Notes: generated by a model not told the origin, from the letters alone. A DNA stretch of 64,000 bases from Glaciecola sp964446865 (GCA_964446865.1 CAYURD010000007.1:1-64000); one strand, 5' to 3'. Shown: positions 9,660 to 18,592, counted from the first letter of the stretch. Numbers and translations are program-made.

Positions 9660-11015
9660 ATGACTGACTCATCAACACACTTCGATTACATTTGTATTGG
9701 CGGCGGCAGCGGTGGCATTGCCTCTGCTAATAGAGCTTCCCGTCACGGAAAAAAAGCCGCAATAGTTGAGGCAAAAGCAATAGGCGGAACCTGTGTAAAT
9801 GTTGGGTGTGTGCCTAAAAAGGCCATGTGGTATGGCGCGCAAGTTGCAGAAGCTATTCATAAATATGCGCCTGATTACGGTTTTGATGTCACCGTTAATA
9901 ATTTTAGCTGGGAAACCTTAGTTAAAAGTCGCGAAGCATATATTAGCCGAATTCATGACTCCTACGATCGCGTGCTAGGTAACAACGGCGTGACCTTAAT
10001 TAATGGCTTTGCTACTTTTGTAGATAACAACACCATTGACGTTAATGGCACAAAATACACTGCCGACCATATTACCATCGCAACGGGTGGACGCCCTGTT
10101 AAGCCGCCAGTACCAGGCGCAGAGCTTGGTATAGATTCAGACGGCTTTTTTGCACTTGAACAACAGCCAAAACGCGTAGTTGTTGTAGGCGCAGGCTATA
10201 TTGCGGTCGAATTAGCCGGTGTTTTGCATTCCTTAGGCACCCAAACACATTTATTAGTACGTCGCGAAAAACCCTTACGCGCCTTTGATGATATGCTCTC
10301 AGATACGCTCACCGAAATTATGCAAGAAGAAGGCGTTAACTTGCATACTCATACCGAAGTAAGCAAAATTGAGAAACAAGCTGATGGCAGCTTAAAAGTG
10401 CATTTAAATGGTGACCGCCATCTTGAGGTCGACACCTTGATTTGGGCCATTGGCCGCGAACCCGCTAACGACAAAATAAATATTGAAAATACCGATGTCG
10501 AACTAGACAAACGCGGTTATATCACCGTTGATAAATATCAAAATACAACAGCTCAAAACATCTATGCTGTCGGTGATAACATCGGAAAAGTAGACTTAAC
10601 ACCCGTTGCCGTGAAAGCTGGCCGCTTGTTGTCTGAGCGTTTGTTTAACGGCAAAGACGATGCTCACATGGATTATGACCTGATCCCAACCGTGGTATTT
10701 AGTCATCCGACTATTGGCACCATTGGCCTAACTGAAGCCGAAGCGAAAGCAAAATATGGTGATGATTTAACCGTTTATAATTCAAGCTTTGCAGCGATGT
10801 ACACTGCGGTAACTTCGCATCGTCAAGCCACTAAAATGAAGATCATTTGCGCTGGTAAAGAAGAAAAAGTAGTTGGCCTACATGGTATTGGCTATGCAAT
10901 GGACGAAATAATGCAAGGCTTTGGCGTTGCCATGAAAATGGGCGCAACAAAAGCTGACTTAGATGCATGCGTAGCAATACACCCGACGTCGGGCGAAGAG
11001 TTTGTCACTATGTAA
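9660..11015 (+). CDS. gor: Glutathione-disulfide reductase
   Basis: A 451-residue FAD/NADPH flavoprotein that reduces oxidised glutathione. The N-terminal FAD dinucleotide fold (CIGGGSGGIASANRA), the redox-active disulfide GGTCVNVGCVPKK, the NADPH-binding VVVGAGYIAVELAG with downstream Arg residues (LVRREKPLR), and the C-terminal dimer motif AIHPTSGEEFVTM are all visible. The CVNVGC spacing, the HPTSGEE ending and the NADP-type arginines favour glutathione reductase over dihydrolipoamide dehydrogenase. Confidence 0.95.
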   Translation: MTDSSTHFDYICIGGGSGGIASANRASRHGKKAAIVEAKAIGGTCVNVGCVPKKAMWYGAQVAEAIHKYAPDYGFDVTVNNFSWETLVKSREAYISRIHDSYDRVLGNNGVTLINGFATFVDNNTIDVNGTKYTADHITIATGGRPVKPPVPGAELGIDSDGFFALEQQPKRVVVVGAGYIAVELAGVLHSLGTQTHLLVRREKPLRAFDDMLSDTLTEIMQEEGVNLHTHTEVSKIEKQADGSLKVHLNGDRHLEVDTLIWAIGREPANDKINIENTDVELDKRGYITVDKYQNTTAQNIYAVGDNIGKVDLTPVAVKAGRLLSERLFNGKDDAHMDYDLIPTVVFSHPTIGTIGLTEAEAKAKYGDDLTVYNSSFAAMYTAVTSHRQATKMKIICAGKEEKVVGLHGIGYAMDEIMQGFGVAMKMGATKADLDACVAIHPTSGEEFVTM

Positions 11016-11138
11016 ACTTCGCCTTACCATGCTAGAAGTAAGTAATGCCTGCACTTGAAATGTGATCGTGGTGAACTTTGTGATATAACATCAAGCATTT
11101 ATAATACGAGTTCAACTAGAAGATGGAGGCTTAGAAAC

Positions 11139-12032
11139 ATGATGAAAGTGAAAACTCCATTCTGTAATTGCGCCTTAATCATGCTGCTGTTCTTATTTGT
11201 TAGCACTCCCGCGACAGCAATTGATATAGTAACCGTCAATGTCGGCGAATCTGAAAATGACACGCGCGTTCTGTTTAAAAATGAATTAGTAGTAAACGCA
11301 TTAGAGTTAACCAAAGAAGAATACGGTGACTATAAAATAGTTGAAAACCCAAACCGTATGAATATCGCTAGAGCCTTTAGAGAGTTGCAAAGCGGTAAAA
11401 ATTTGTCGCTAACCTTTGCACATACTCGCCCAGAATTTGAACAAATGGCGAGGCCAGTAAGAGTATCGATTCGCAGTAAAGTTGATTCATACCGCTTACT
11501 TGTTGTTAAAAAGGGTCAAAGCGCGAAATTTAAAGACGTAAAAACATTAAACGACCTAGCTCAGTTTACCATTGGCTTGAGCCCCAATTGGTCAACTTAC
11601 AAGATCATGCAAGAAAACGGTTTTACTATAGTCGACACACCAATATACAACAGTATGTTTCGGATGCTAGAACAAGGCCGCTTTGATTTTATGCCGCGAG
11701 CAGTCAACGAGGTTTATGATGAATTAGCGTTGCATAAGCCGGTAAATGAAGGGCTAGAAATCGTACCTGAACTAGCCCTATTTATCCCTTCAAACAGTTA
11801 CATGTTTGTGAGCCCCAAATTACCCCGCATTTTCGACCGTTTAAATTCTGGCCTACACGCAATGAGCTTAAATGGTGACCTAGATAAACTAAACGAACAG
11901 TATTTTAGAGAGTTCATTACCCGAGCAAAAATACAAAACCGCAGGATCCTAACCGTGCCGCATTCTCAGATACCTTTGACCCCAAGTATCGAAGAGCCTC
12001 TTGTTAAAACTGATATTATAATTTCAGAGTAG
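11139..12032 (+). CDS. Periplasmic solute-binding-like protein (SBP family 3-like)
   Basis: A secreted protein of about 297 residues resembling extracytoplasmic substrate-binding domains. I set the start at the ATG at 11139 because TGGAGG lies 9 bases upstream and a signal peptide follows at once (hydrophobic core ALIMLLFLFVS, cleavage near PATA). The rest has the two-lobe pattern: VNVGESENDTR at the start, a substrate-lobe segment LAQFTIGLSPNWSTYKIMQ, then FDFMPRAVNEVYDELA. No permease or ATPase is adjacent, so it may be a stand-alone sensor or orphan binding protein. Ligand unknown. Confidence 0.7.
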   Translation: MMKVKTPFCNCALIMLLFLFVSTPATAIDIVTVNVGESENDTRVLFKNELVVNALELTKEEYGDYKIVENPNRMNIARAFRELQSGKNLSLTFAHTRPEFEQMARPVRVSIRSKVDSYRLLVVKKGQSAKFKDVKTLNDLAQFTIGLSPNWSTYKIMQENGFTIVDTPIYNSMFRMLEQGRFDFMPRAVNEVYDELALHKPVNEGLEIVPELALFIPSNSYMFVSPKLPRIFDRLNSGLHAMSLNGDLDKLNEQYFREFITRAKIQNRRILTVPHSQIPLTPSIEEPLVKTDIIISE

Positions 12033-12133
12033 ATGTTTTTGCTATTTTGATTTTTAAATTGATTTAGTGCCTAGTTTTAATCTTATGTTCATTACTATCA
12101 GCAAATCATGAAGTCACTGGAATATCAAAAAAG

Positions 12134-12179
12134 TAGTTAGGTAACTATTTATTGACTATACTTGCGCAAGTAGTATAGT
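12134..12179 (+). promoter_or_regulatory. Promoter and likely autoregulatory operators of the toxin-antitoxin operon
   Basis: TTGACT (12152-12157) and TATAGT (12174-12179) are separated by 16 bp, a good sigma-70 promoter. The spacer contains the palindrome TTGCGCAA, flanked by near-symmetric ACTATAC/GTATAGT arms. Just upstream is a second inverted repeat (TAGTTA GG TAACTA, 12134-12147). Operators overlapping the promoter are typical of antitoxin autorepression. The binding itself is inferred. Confidence 0.6.
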
Positions 12180-12209
12180 AACTACTTAGCAGTTTTAGCG
12201 GAGGGGCAC

Positions 12210-12458
12210 ATGCAAACAGTCACCAGCCAAGCCTTTAATCAAAACCCAACAGCGGCCAAGCGCAAAGCGACTAAAGAGCCAGTTAAGATAACCGAGCGCG
12301 GTAAAGTGTCTCATGTCTTACTGTCAATTGCAGAATATGAATCTATTACTGGCCAGTCAAAAAACATAGTCGACATGCTAGAAATGACTGAAGAAAGCGC
12401 TGACTATGAATTTGATAAGCTAAACGCCAGCTCAATCAAACCCACGAATTTTGATTAA
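12210..12458 (+). CDS. Type II antitoxin, Phd/YefM family
   Basis: An 82-residue protein with the Phd/YefM pattern: a short N-terminal strand-helix (TVTSQAFNQNPTAAKRKA), then PVKITERGKVSHVLLSIAEYESI, which matches the conserved turn and helix of the DNA-binding domain. The acidic C-terminal tail should wrap the toxin. A GGAGGGG ribosome-binding site precedes the ATG. Its stop overlaps the PIN toxin start, as is usual for antitoxin-first operons. Confidence 0.85.
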   Translation: MQTVTSQAFNQNPTAAKRKATKEPVKITERGKVSHVLLSIAEYESITGQSKNIVDMLEMTEESADYEFDKLNASSIKPTNFD

Positions 12459-12883
12459 TGTATTTACTCGATACTAATGTTCTGTCTGAGCTTCGAAAAG
12501 CAGGGGCTAAAAAAGCTGATGCGAATGTTGTTAGTTGGGCAAAAGAACAATCAACAAGTAATTTATATATTTCTTCAATCTCTATTTTAGAAATTGAAAT
12601 GGGCATATTACAAATTGCCCGCAAAGACACTAAACAAGCCAATATCTTGCGAAAATGGTTAAGCGAACAAGTACTAAGGGCATTCTCTGACCGTATAATT
12701 CCCTTTGACACCAACATCGCATTAAAATGCGCACAACTGCACGTCCCTGATCTCAAATCTGAACGTGATGCCATGATTGCTGCAACATGCATTATTAACG
12801 GCTTTACATTAGTCAGTCGAAACGAAAAAGACTTTGGTCATATTGAAGTAAATATCATTAATCCTTGGTTACATAAGACATAA
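12458..12883 (+). CDS. PIN-domain toxin, VapC/FitB type
   Basis: A 141-residue PIN-domain endoribonuclease. Acidic catalytic residues are visible at D5 (LLDTNVLSE), in the second motif (SILEIEMGI), and in the C-terminal SERDAMIAATCIINGF motif. The FitB/VapC-type length and the overlap with the upstream Phd-type antitoxin support a toxin role, probably cleavage of tRNA or other RNA. Toxin and antitoxin overlap by one base, which suggests coupled translation. Specific RNA targets cannot be read from sequence. Confidence 0.88.
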   Translation: MYLLDTNVLSELRKAGAKKADANVVSWAKEQSTSNLYISSISILEIEMGILQIARKDTKQANILRKWLSEQVLRAFSDRIIPFDTNIALKCAQLHVPDLKSERDAMIAATCIINGFTLVSRNEKDFGHIEVNIINPWLHKT

Positions 12884-12966
12884 ATATTGGCTTCGCTATC
12901 CAAGCCCAGAAAAAAAGTGTTACATTACTAATTGATGATAAATTCATGTAAGCGCAAGGCATAAAA

Positions 12967-14124
12967 ATGATAAAAATAAATGCTACGCACGTTTTCGACG
13001 GTACTCAGACGCATGCAGACTCATGTTTGAGTATTGATAGGGGCATTGTATCCTCATTAGCTACTTCATTTGATAAAAACGCCGATTTAACGGTAAATGG
13101 TACAATCGTGCCTGGTTTTATAGATGTGCAAGTTAACGGCGGTGGTGGTTACTTATTAAATAATCAGCCTGATTTGAACACCCTTATCAAAATGAGTGAA
13201 GCGCATCAACGCTTTGGCACAACGGCTATGCTGCCCACCGTGATAACCGATAATTTATCAACAATGAATGCCTCGACTGTGGCCATAAGCGAGGCACTAT
13301 CACAACAAGTACCTGGTATTATTGGTATTCACTTTGAAGGCCCTCATCTTGATACGGTAAAACGCGGGATTCATCCAGCATCACAAATCCGCAGTATCAC
13401 CGACAAAGAACTTTCATTATATTGCCGTAACGACCTTGGCAAAGTAATAGTTACGCTTGCGCCTGAACATATTCCAACCGACGTGATAAAAGACTTAGTC
13501 AATCAAGGCGTGATTGTATGCTTAGGCCATTCAAACGCAACAATTGAACAGGCCATAAACGCACTTGGGGCAGGCGCGACAGGCTTTACACATTTATACA
13601 ATGCAATGTCACCACTTCATAGCCGCGCAGCTGGCATGGTGGGCGCCGCGCTATTATCAGACACGGCATACGCTGGACTCATTGTCGACTTAGAACATGT
13701 CGATAAATACGCCTGCCAATTAGCCGTAAAAGCCATAAGCACAGAACGCCTAATGTTGGTCACTGATTCAATGTCTCACATTGGTACTAATCAAGTGTCA
13801 TTGCGCTTTAATGACGAAGAAATACTGCGCGACAAGAATCGTTTAAGTTTACGAGATGGTACCTTAGCGGGCTCTGCACTTGATATGCTAAGCGCCGTGC
13901 GTAACAGCATTGAACATTTGAATGTACCGTTTGAACAAGCGCTGCAAATGGCCTCTAAAACGCCGGCTAACTTTTTATCGATGCCTACCAAAGGTCGTTT
14001 ACAAACGGGTAGCGATGCAGATTTTGTAGTACTGAATAATAACAACGAAATAACCCACACCTTTATTGCAGGAAAGTTAGTTTTTGATGCCAACAAACAC
14101 ACACAAATAAGAGACGTTATATGA
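12967..14124 (+). CDS. nagA: N-acetylglucosamine-6-phosphate deacetylase
   Basis: A 385-residue amidohydrolase-superfamily enzyme that deacetylates GlcNAc-6-phosphate to glucosamine-6-phosphate in the cytoplasm. The family motifs PGFIDVQVNGGGG, GIHFEGPHL, VCLGHSNAT, FTHLYNAMSPL and LVTDSM are present, covering metal and substrate ligands. It overlaps the downstream nagP-like permease by four bases (ATGA), forming a GlcNAc uptake-and-use operon. No NagB deaminase or NagK kinase lies in the window, so the pathway must be completed elsewhere. Confidence 0.93.
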   Translation: MIKINATHVFDGTQTHADSCLSIDRGIVSSLATSFDKNADLTVNGTIVPGFIDVQVNGGGGYLLNNQPDLNTLIKMSEAHQRFGTTAMLPTVITDNLSTMNASTVAISEALSQQVPGIIGIHFEGPHLDTVKRGIHPASQIRSITDKELSLYCRNDLGKVIVTLAPEHIPTDVIKDLVNQGVIVCLGHSNATIEQAINALGAGATGFTHLYNAMSPLHSRAAGMVGAALLSDTAYAGLIVDLEHVDKYACQLAVKAISTERLMLVTDSMSHIGTNQVSLRFNDEEILRDKNRLSLRDGTLAGSALDMLSAVRNSIEHLNVPFEQALQMASKTPANFLSMPTKGRLQTGSDADFVVLNNNNEITHTFIAGKLVFDANKHTQIRDVI

Positions 14125-15455
14125 GTCAAACCAGCGCATACCCAAACAAACAAAGTGTCATCATGCCAATGGCCATTATTGGCACACTATTTTTTATATT
14201 TGGCTTTGTGACGTGGCTTAACGGTGCGCTTATTCCCTTTTTACAAATAGTGTGTGAGCTGACCGAGAGCCAAGCGCTGTTTGTTGCCTTTTCTTTTTAT
14301 ATCGCTTACGTGGTAATGGCTCTGCCAATGTCGTTTGTACTCGATAAAGTAGGCTTTAAACGCGCTATGTCGTTGGGCTTAGGCTTAATTGCGCTGGGGT
14401 GTTTGCTATTTATTCCTGCAGCCTATTCTCGCGAATTTTCCATATTCTTGATTGCACAATTTACCATGGGCGCAGGCCTCACTATTTTGCAAACTGCATC
14501 GAATCCTTACGTGGTTAAAATTGGCCCACAAGAAAGCGCCGCTGCGCGTATCTCTATTATGGGAATACTCAATAAATTTGCCGGTTTTTTAGCGCCTATT
14601 GTATTTACTGCACTCGTGTTAGGCGAGTTTGCAGGTGTTAATGCACAATTTATGGAAACGCTCAGCGATGCCGAGCGCAACGCGAAAATCGAAACTTTAG
14701 CACAAGGCCTTGTGCAGCCATACATTGGCATGGCAGTGGTATTGTTAGGACTCGCCGTTTTACTGCATTTCTCAGCTTTACCCGACCTAGATTTAGAAGA
14801 TGAAGCGCAACACGCACAAGATGAAAACAAAGGCCAAGATGACAATAAAAAACAAAGCCTACGTGATTATCCGCATTTGTTATTAGGCGTGGTTGCACTA
14901 TTCATGTACGTTGGTGTAGAAGTCATTGCCGGTGACACAATTGGCCTATATGGCTCTCAAATTGGCGTTAGTAATGCCACAGCACTTACCTCGTACACTA
15001 TGGCATTCATGATTATTGGTTATGTACTTGGGCTAGTGCTTATCCCTAAAGTCATCACTCAATCGCAAGCGCTGACAAGCTCAGCCATTTTAGGCATTGT
15101 GCTGTCGTTATATTTGTTATTTGCAGATAACCAAAGCACCTTAATTGCCGACATACTCTGGGGCTGGATTGGCATACAAGTAGTGCCGAACAGCGTCGCC
15201 ATTTTAGCAATATTAGGCTTTGCCAACGCGCTCGTATGGCCGTCAGTTTGGCCCCTGGCACTAGAAGGCCTTGGCAAGCTAACCGCCAGAGCGTCAGCCT
15301 TACTCATAATGGGTATTTCAGGCGGCGCCATTTTACCCGTTGTTTACGGCTATTTAGCCGACACCTACAACTCACAAAGCGCCTACTGGCTACTAATACC
15401 CTGCTACGGATTCATTTTATATTACGCAATTTGGGGGCATAAAAAACGAAAGTAA
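14121..15455 (+). CDS. nagP: N-acetylglucosamine MFS permease (NagP-like, FHS family)
   Basis: A 444-residue inner-membrane sugar:H+ symporter of the fucose-galactose-glucose permease branch of the major facilitator superfamily, with about 12 membrane segments. Family marks are FFIFGFVTWLNGALIPFLQ near the N-terminus and TASNPYVVKIGP in the first half. The central acidic loop (DLEDEAQHAQDENKGQ) separates the two six-helix halves. Translational overlap with nagA suggests N-acetylglucosamine as substrate, as for Shewanella NagP. This assignment comes from context, since family members also carry glucose or galactose. Confidence 0.82.
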   Translation: MSQTSAYPNKQSVIMPMAIIGTLFFIFGFVTWLNGALIPFLQIVCELTESQALFVAFSFYIAYVVMALPMSFVLDKVGFKRAMSLGLGLIALGCLLFIPAAYSREFSIFLIAQFTMGAGLTILQTASNPYVVKIGPQESAAARISIMGILNKFAGFLAPIVFTALVLGEFAGVNAQFMETLSDAERNAKIETLAQGLVQPYIGMAVVLLGLAVLLHFSALPDLDLEDEAQHAQDENKGQDDNKKQSLRDYPHLLLGVVALFMYVGVEVIAGDTIGLYGSQIGVSNATALTSYTMAFMIIGYVLGLVLIPKVITQSQALTSSAILGIVLSLYLLFADNQSTLIADILWGWIGIQVVPNSVAILAILGFANALVWPSVWPLALEGLGKLTARASALLIMGISGGAILPVVYGYLADTYNSQSAYWLLIPCYGFILYYAIWGHKKRK

Positions 15456-15477
15456 ACACACCTTATTTTCGCAATAA

Positions 15478-15776
15478 AAAACCGTCATTCTGGCGAAGGC
15501 CTAATACTGATCGGTTAAGACTTCCTCGTCATCCTCGCGAAGGCGGGGATCTGGTTGATGTTATTGCAAAACTAGACAAAACAAATGCTTAGCCAAGATT
15601 GATTAGTTCCAATGAGGTTCCCGCCTTCGCGGGAATGACGGGGTTTTGGCTTAACCGAACAGTATTAGGCGAAGGCCAGAACCTCCAACAGTTAAGCTCT
15701 AATCCGAAATTATCAAACACTTAGCAAACATCACTGAGTCCCAAGGAGATTCACGACGCCTCGAGAATGACGGAAA
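15478..15776. repeat. Composite interspersed-repeat cluster
   Basis: The roughly 300 bp between nagP and the PfkB gene have no gene and consist largely of GC-richer hairpin repeats. Arms at 15500-15519 and 15650-15669 form an inverted repeat with one mismatch in 20. Between them are two inverted-orientation copies of a CGCGAAGGCGGG-type unit. A segment at 15615-15667 recurs almost unchanged at 39330-39381. The unit at 15737-15773 is the inverse of those at 1338-1373 and 39241-39279. The region can form several strong hairpins and may end both convergent transcripts. Confidence 0.75.
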
Positions 15777-16757
15777 TCAAGCCTCCCTAGCAACAAACTC
15801 CATCCCTTCAAGCTCCTGCAAAGTCGGCAAAGCCTCCATCGCCCCAATCTTTGAACAAACAAGCCCACTCACCTTCCCCGCAAACTCGACAAACCCAGCA
15901 ATATCATTCGCAAAAAAGGCATCATCGACTACAGCTTGTGACATCTGATAAAGAATTGCCCCAATAAACGAATCGCCCGCGCCCGTGGTATCAACTGGCA
16001 CAATCTTATAAGCAGGCACACGAACTTGTTTGACAGCCTTGGTTTGAGTATCTGCCTGCGAAATCAAACAACCATCGCCGCCAAGCGTCACCAACACAAT
16101 CTTTACGCCCTTATCATGAAAATACGCACAGCCTTGCTCAAAATCACTCGTTTTAGCAATCAACTCCAACTCTTCATCACTCACTTTAACGATATCAGCA
16201 ATATCAAAATACTCATCGCATACTTCAATAAACTGCTTTTCGTTACCACGCCAAAGGTCTATTCTAAAATTAGGATCAAAACAAATAATATTCCCATTTG
16301 CTTTAGCCGCATGCGCGAGTTGAGAGTAAGCTTTGGATAACTGTCCACCCAGTAACGCCGTGGCAGAACCTAAATGCAAAATAGCGTCTTGGCTTAAATC
16401 TGCAATCGCTTCATTAGACAATGTTAAGGCTTCGTCAGCACCACGGTTGAAGGCAAACTCTCGCTCACCGTTGTCTGCTAACGACACAAAGGCAAAAGTA
16501 GTAGATAAAGGCAACACAGACACATAGCGAGTATCAATATGATATTTTTCGACTTCTTTTTGTAAAAACTCACCATAAGGATCGCTCCCTACCGACGCGA
16601 CCATAAGCACATTACCACCTAGCTTGCCAATACAAGCCGCAACATTAGCCGGCGCCCCGCCAGACTTCTTGACGTAGTTAACACCATTTACCAAACCTTG
16701 ATTAGTATCGGTGCAAACAAAGTCTATTAGCATTTCGCCGATGCATACTACTTTCAT
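15777..16757 (-). CDS. PfkB-family carbohydrate kinase (fructokinase-like)
   Basis: A 326-residue ribokinase/PfkB-fold sugar kinase. N-terminal features KSGGAPANVAACIGKLGG and C-terminal signature VDTTGAGDSFIGAIL (anion hole and catalytic Asp) are intact. The start VVCIGEMLIDF and overall length fit bacterial fructokinases (ScrK type) best. 2-Keto-3-deoxygluconate kinases share the fold, so that specificity is not excluded. It converges with nagP across a repeat cluster and may serve an unlinked pathway. A 16-bp palindrome lies about 95 bp upstream of its start. Confidence 0.8.
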   Translation of the reverse strand: MKVVCIGEMLIDFVCTDTNQGLVNGVNYVKKSGGAPANVAACIGKLGGNVLMVASVGSDPYGEFLQKEVEKYHIDTRYVSVLPLSTTFAFVSLADNGEREFAFNRGADEALTLSNEAIADLSQDAILHLGSATALLGGQLSKAYSQLAHAAKANGNIICFDPNFRIDLWRGNEKQFIEVCDEYFDIADIVKVSDEELELIAKTSDFEQGCAYFHDKGVKIVLVTLGGDGCLISQADTQTKAVKQVRVPAYKIVPVDTTGAGDSFIGAILYQMSQAVVDDAFFANDIAGFVEFAGKVSGLVCSKIGAMEALPTLQELEGMEFVAREA

Positions 16758-16851
16758 ATATTATTCCGTGATTGTCGTAAAAAAATTAACGGTTTTTGAA
16801 TACTAAAACGGTAGGTTACCAAATTATTATTAAAAGGCTTAATACTTTATA

Positions 16852-16867
16852 CACAACGGACGTTGTG
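16852..16867. promoter_or_regulatory. Palindromic candidate operator upstream of the sugar kinase
   Basis: CACAACG and CGTTGTG form perfect arms around a GA centre, about 95 bp upstream of the kinase start. The size and symmetry suit a dimeric repressor site. No regulator gene is adjacent, so this is a sequence-only proposal. Confidence 0.4.
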
Positions 16868-17027
16868 CAATTTTCAACGAGCAAGAGGATTCCAAAGTTG
16901 CCCAATAAAACAGCATTGAAACAGGAGATGGTTCCCTTGCAATCGAGTGCAATACATCAAGCTCTTAAACAAGCCGGCAGTTACGCCAACAGTTAGCCGT
17001 TTATTCACTTTATGATGTAAGTAATCC

Positions 17028-17237
17028 TTCAAACTCTTTCTCAAAACGCCTCTGTAAACGCCCCTGTAAACGCCCCTGTAAANNNNNNNNNNNNNNNNNN
17101 NNNNNNNNNNNNNNNNNNNNNNNNNNNNNNNNNNNNNNNNNNNNNNNNNNNNNNNNNNNNNNNNNNNNNNNNNNNNNNNNNNTTCAAACTCTTTCTCAAA
17201 ACGCCTCTGTAAACGCCCCTGTAAACGCCCCTGTAAA
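17028..17237. repeat. Tandem 12-bp repeat array interrupted by a 100-N scaffold gap
   Basis: Two identical 55-bp blocks (17028-17082 and 17183-17237) flank exactly 100 N. Each block holds 19 unique bases and three tandem copies of a 12-bp unit (CGCCTCTGTAAA once, CGCCCCTGTAAA twice). The round gap size marks a placeholder, not a measured length. The duplicated edges may be the overlap of two contig ends. The real repeat number is therefore unknown. Confidence 0.9.
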
Positions 17238-17269
17238 TAATGACTCGCATTATACTCAAGGTTAACTGA

Positions 17270-17737
17270 TTACGTTTTTGAAGCTACAGCTTCAAGAAAA
17301 ATTCTCTTAAATTCAGGAAGTTCAAACGCAGATGTTTTCTTTTCTACAAGCCTCATTTTATCGAGCATGAGGCTTAAGTCTTCCATCAACAGCCCATATT
17401 TGTCAGAAGAGGAATTCAATACAGCTTGATAAGTTTTTGAAGAGATACGATGCTCAATTACCGAATACCCGAAATAAGTTCTGTCCCCATATAAAGGGTT
17501 TTTTGCGACATATTTTTGCTTATAACTAGGTCTTCTTGCGCTATAATATTCCAACGTGTCATCGTTTGTACTTTCATAACTAACAGCAATTAACAAGAAT
17601 CCAAAATGTTCGACAGCCCACCAATCTTTGTAAGCTAGTGTTTCTGTTGCGGCATCATCCAATAGAGCTTGTAAATTTTTGAATGCTTCTTTAAACGCAA
17701 TATCAATGCGAAATGTGAAGCTGGTTTCAGTATTCAT
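17270..17737 (-). CDS. Hypothetical protein, possible orphan immunity-type protein
   Basis: A 155-residue soluble protein that I do not recognise. It has no signal peptide or membrane segment, many aromatic residues, and a mixed alpha/beta look (for example KDWWAVEHFGFLLIAVSYES). GGAAA lies about 9 bases before the ATG. It starts 25 bp after the end of the neighbouring gene at 17763-18272, so the two are probably cotranscribed. Small orphan genes in series beside tandem repeats resemble immunity-gene clusters of polymorphic toxin loci, but no toxin is in view. That reading is a guess. Confidence 0.55.
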   Translation of the reverse strand: MNTETSFTFRIDIAFKEAFKNLQALLDDAATETLAYKDWWAVEHFGFLLIAVSYESTNDDTLEYYSARRPSYKQKYVAKNPLYGDRTYFGYSVIEHRISSKTYQAVLNSSSDKYGLLMEDLSLMLDKMRLVEKKTSAFELPEFKRIFLEAVASKT

Positions 17738-17762
17738 CTATAAATTTCCGGCAGATAAGGCC

Positions 17763-18272
17763 TTATATGTGTTCTCTTTGATTATATAAATCGTGCAGGT
17801 CTGCTTCTGATGGCTCGTTTAAAATCACATTTTCGTTACTTGAATAAGTTAATATAAGACGGCACGTACTCGAACCATCATCTATCTTTCTGACTCCGTC
17901 AATAACTGCTAGAAAACCGAACAATGCTTCATCTACTGATGATGTTATTATATCGCGCACGAGTTCTTTAGTAGTTTTATCTAAACTGTTGAACCAATTA
18001 GAACGAATCTTTTCTTCTTTATCAATTTTTCTCCCAGGCGGGGTTTCTAAATTAGAAATTGTGCTTGGTAGCCTATCACCATATCTATAGCCATTTTCTA
18101 TTTCGCATTCAACAACTGCGGGCTTGACGACTAAATCACCCGTAATATTGTTTTTTATCCCTCTTTCTTCCAACTCTGTGCTGGAGTCGGTTTATTTCGT
18201 AAAAAATTTATCAAAACCCAAGGTGAGAGATATCAAAATAACAAAAAAAGCTACGATCACTTTTTGTTTCAT
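17763..18272 (-). pseudogene. Hypothetical gene interrupted by an in-frame stop after its signal anchor
   Basis: From an ATG at 18272 the frame encodes a short leader with a hydrophobic segment (VIVAFFVILISLTLGF), reaches TAA at 18192-18194, then stays open in the same frame to 17763. The downstream part (136 residues if read from a TTG at 18173) is soluble, with a conserved-looking stretch WFNSLDKTTKELVRDI followed by FGFLAVIDGVRK. The continuous frame either side of one stop suggests a nonsense mutation in a membrane-anchored or secreted protein, a sequencing error, or a shorter gene starting inside. Function unknown; part of the orphan island. Confidence 0.5.
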
Positions 18273-18319
18273 TTGCGAAAGTCCAAGTCGTTTTATCAAT
18301 ATTTAATTAGAAAAGACTG

Positions 18320-18592
18320 TCAATTATGAGCTTCTTTAAGTGAAAAAACAAAATTGGGAGTTTCAAGGGCTTTTGGCACATCCAATAAATCAAAACTAAA
18401 CCAGTACTCTTTATTTAAAGCGCAGTAATAGCTGAAATAAAAACACTTTTCGTCAGCATCATAACCACCACAAAAATGTTCAGATTGAAACATATCGCTA
18501 GATTCAATTTCTGCCCATTGTTCTTCGGAATAACCATATTTGAGTATGGTTCTCAATATCTCTTTTAATTCAGGTTCTATAGTGAGCTCCAT
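18320..18592 (-). CDS. Hypothetical small protein
   Basis: A 90-residue acidic soluble protein that I do not recognise. It begins with a helical segment (MELTIEPELKEILRTILKYG) and continues with aromatic, acidic strands (CFYFSYYCALNKEYWFSFDLLD). It lies 47 bp upstream of the interrupted gene on the same strand and may be first in a small operon. The size and acidity would suit an immunity or anti-toxin role, but nothing specific supports it. Confidence 0.5.
   Translation of the reverse strand: MELTIEPELKEILRTILKYGYSEEQWAEIESSDMFQSEHFCGGYDADEKCFYFSYYCALNKEYWFSFDLLDVPKALETPNFVFSLKEAHN

Noticed and set aside
16796..16996. A plus-strand frame of 66 codons upstream of the sugar kinase
   Set aside because: It opens with TTG, has no usable ribosome site, and overlaps the palindrome and promoter region of the kinase. 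The peptide shows no recognisable feature.
17041..17259. A minus-strand frame across the N gap with repeats of Phe-Thr-Gly-Ala
   Set aside because: It is created by the tandem repeat and the run of N and has no independent start signals.
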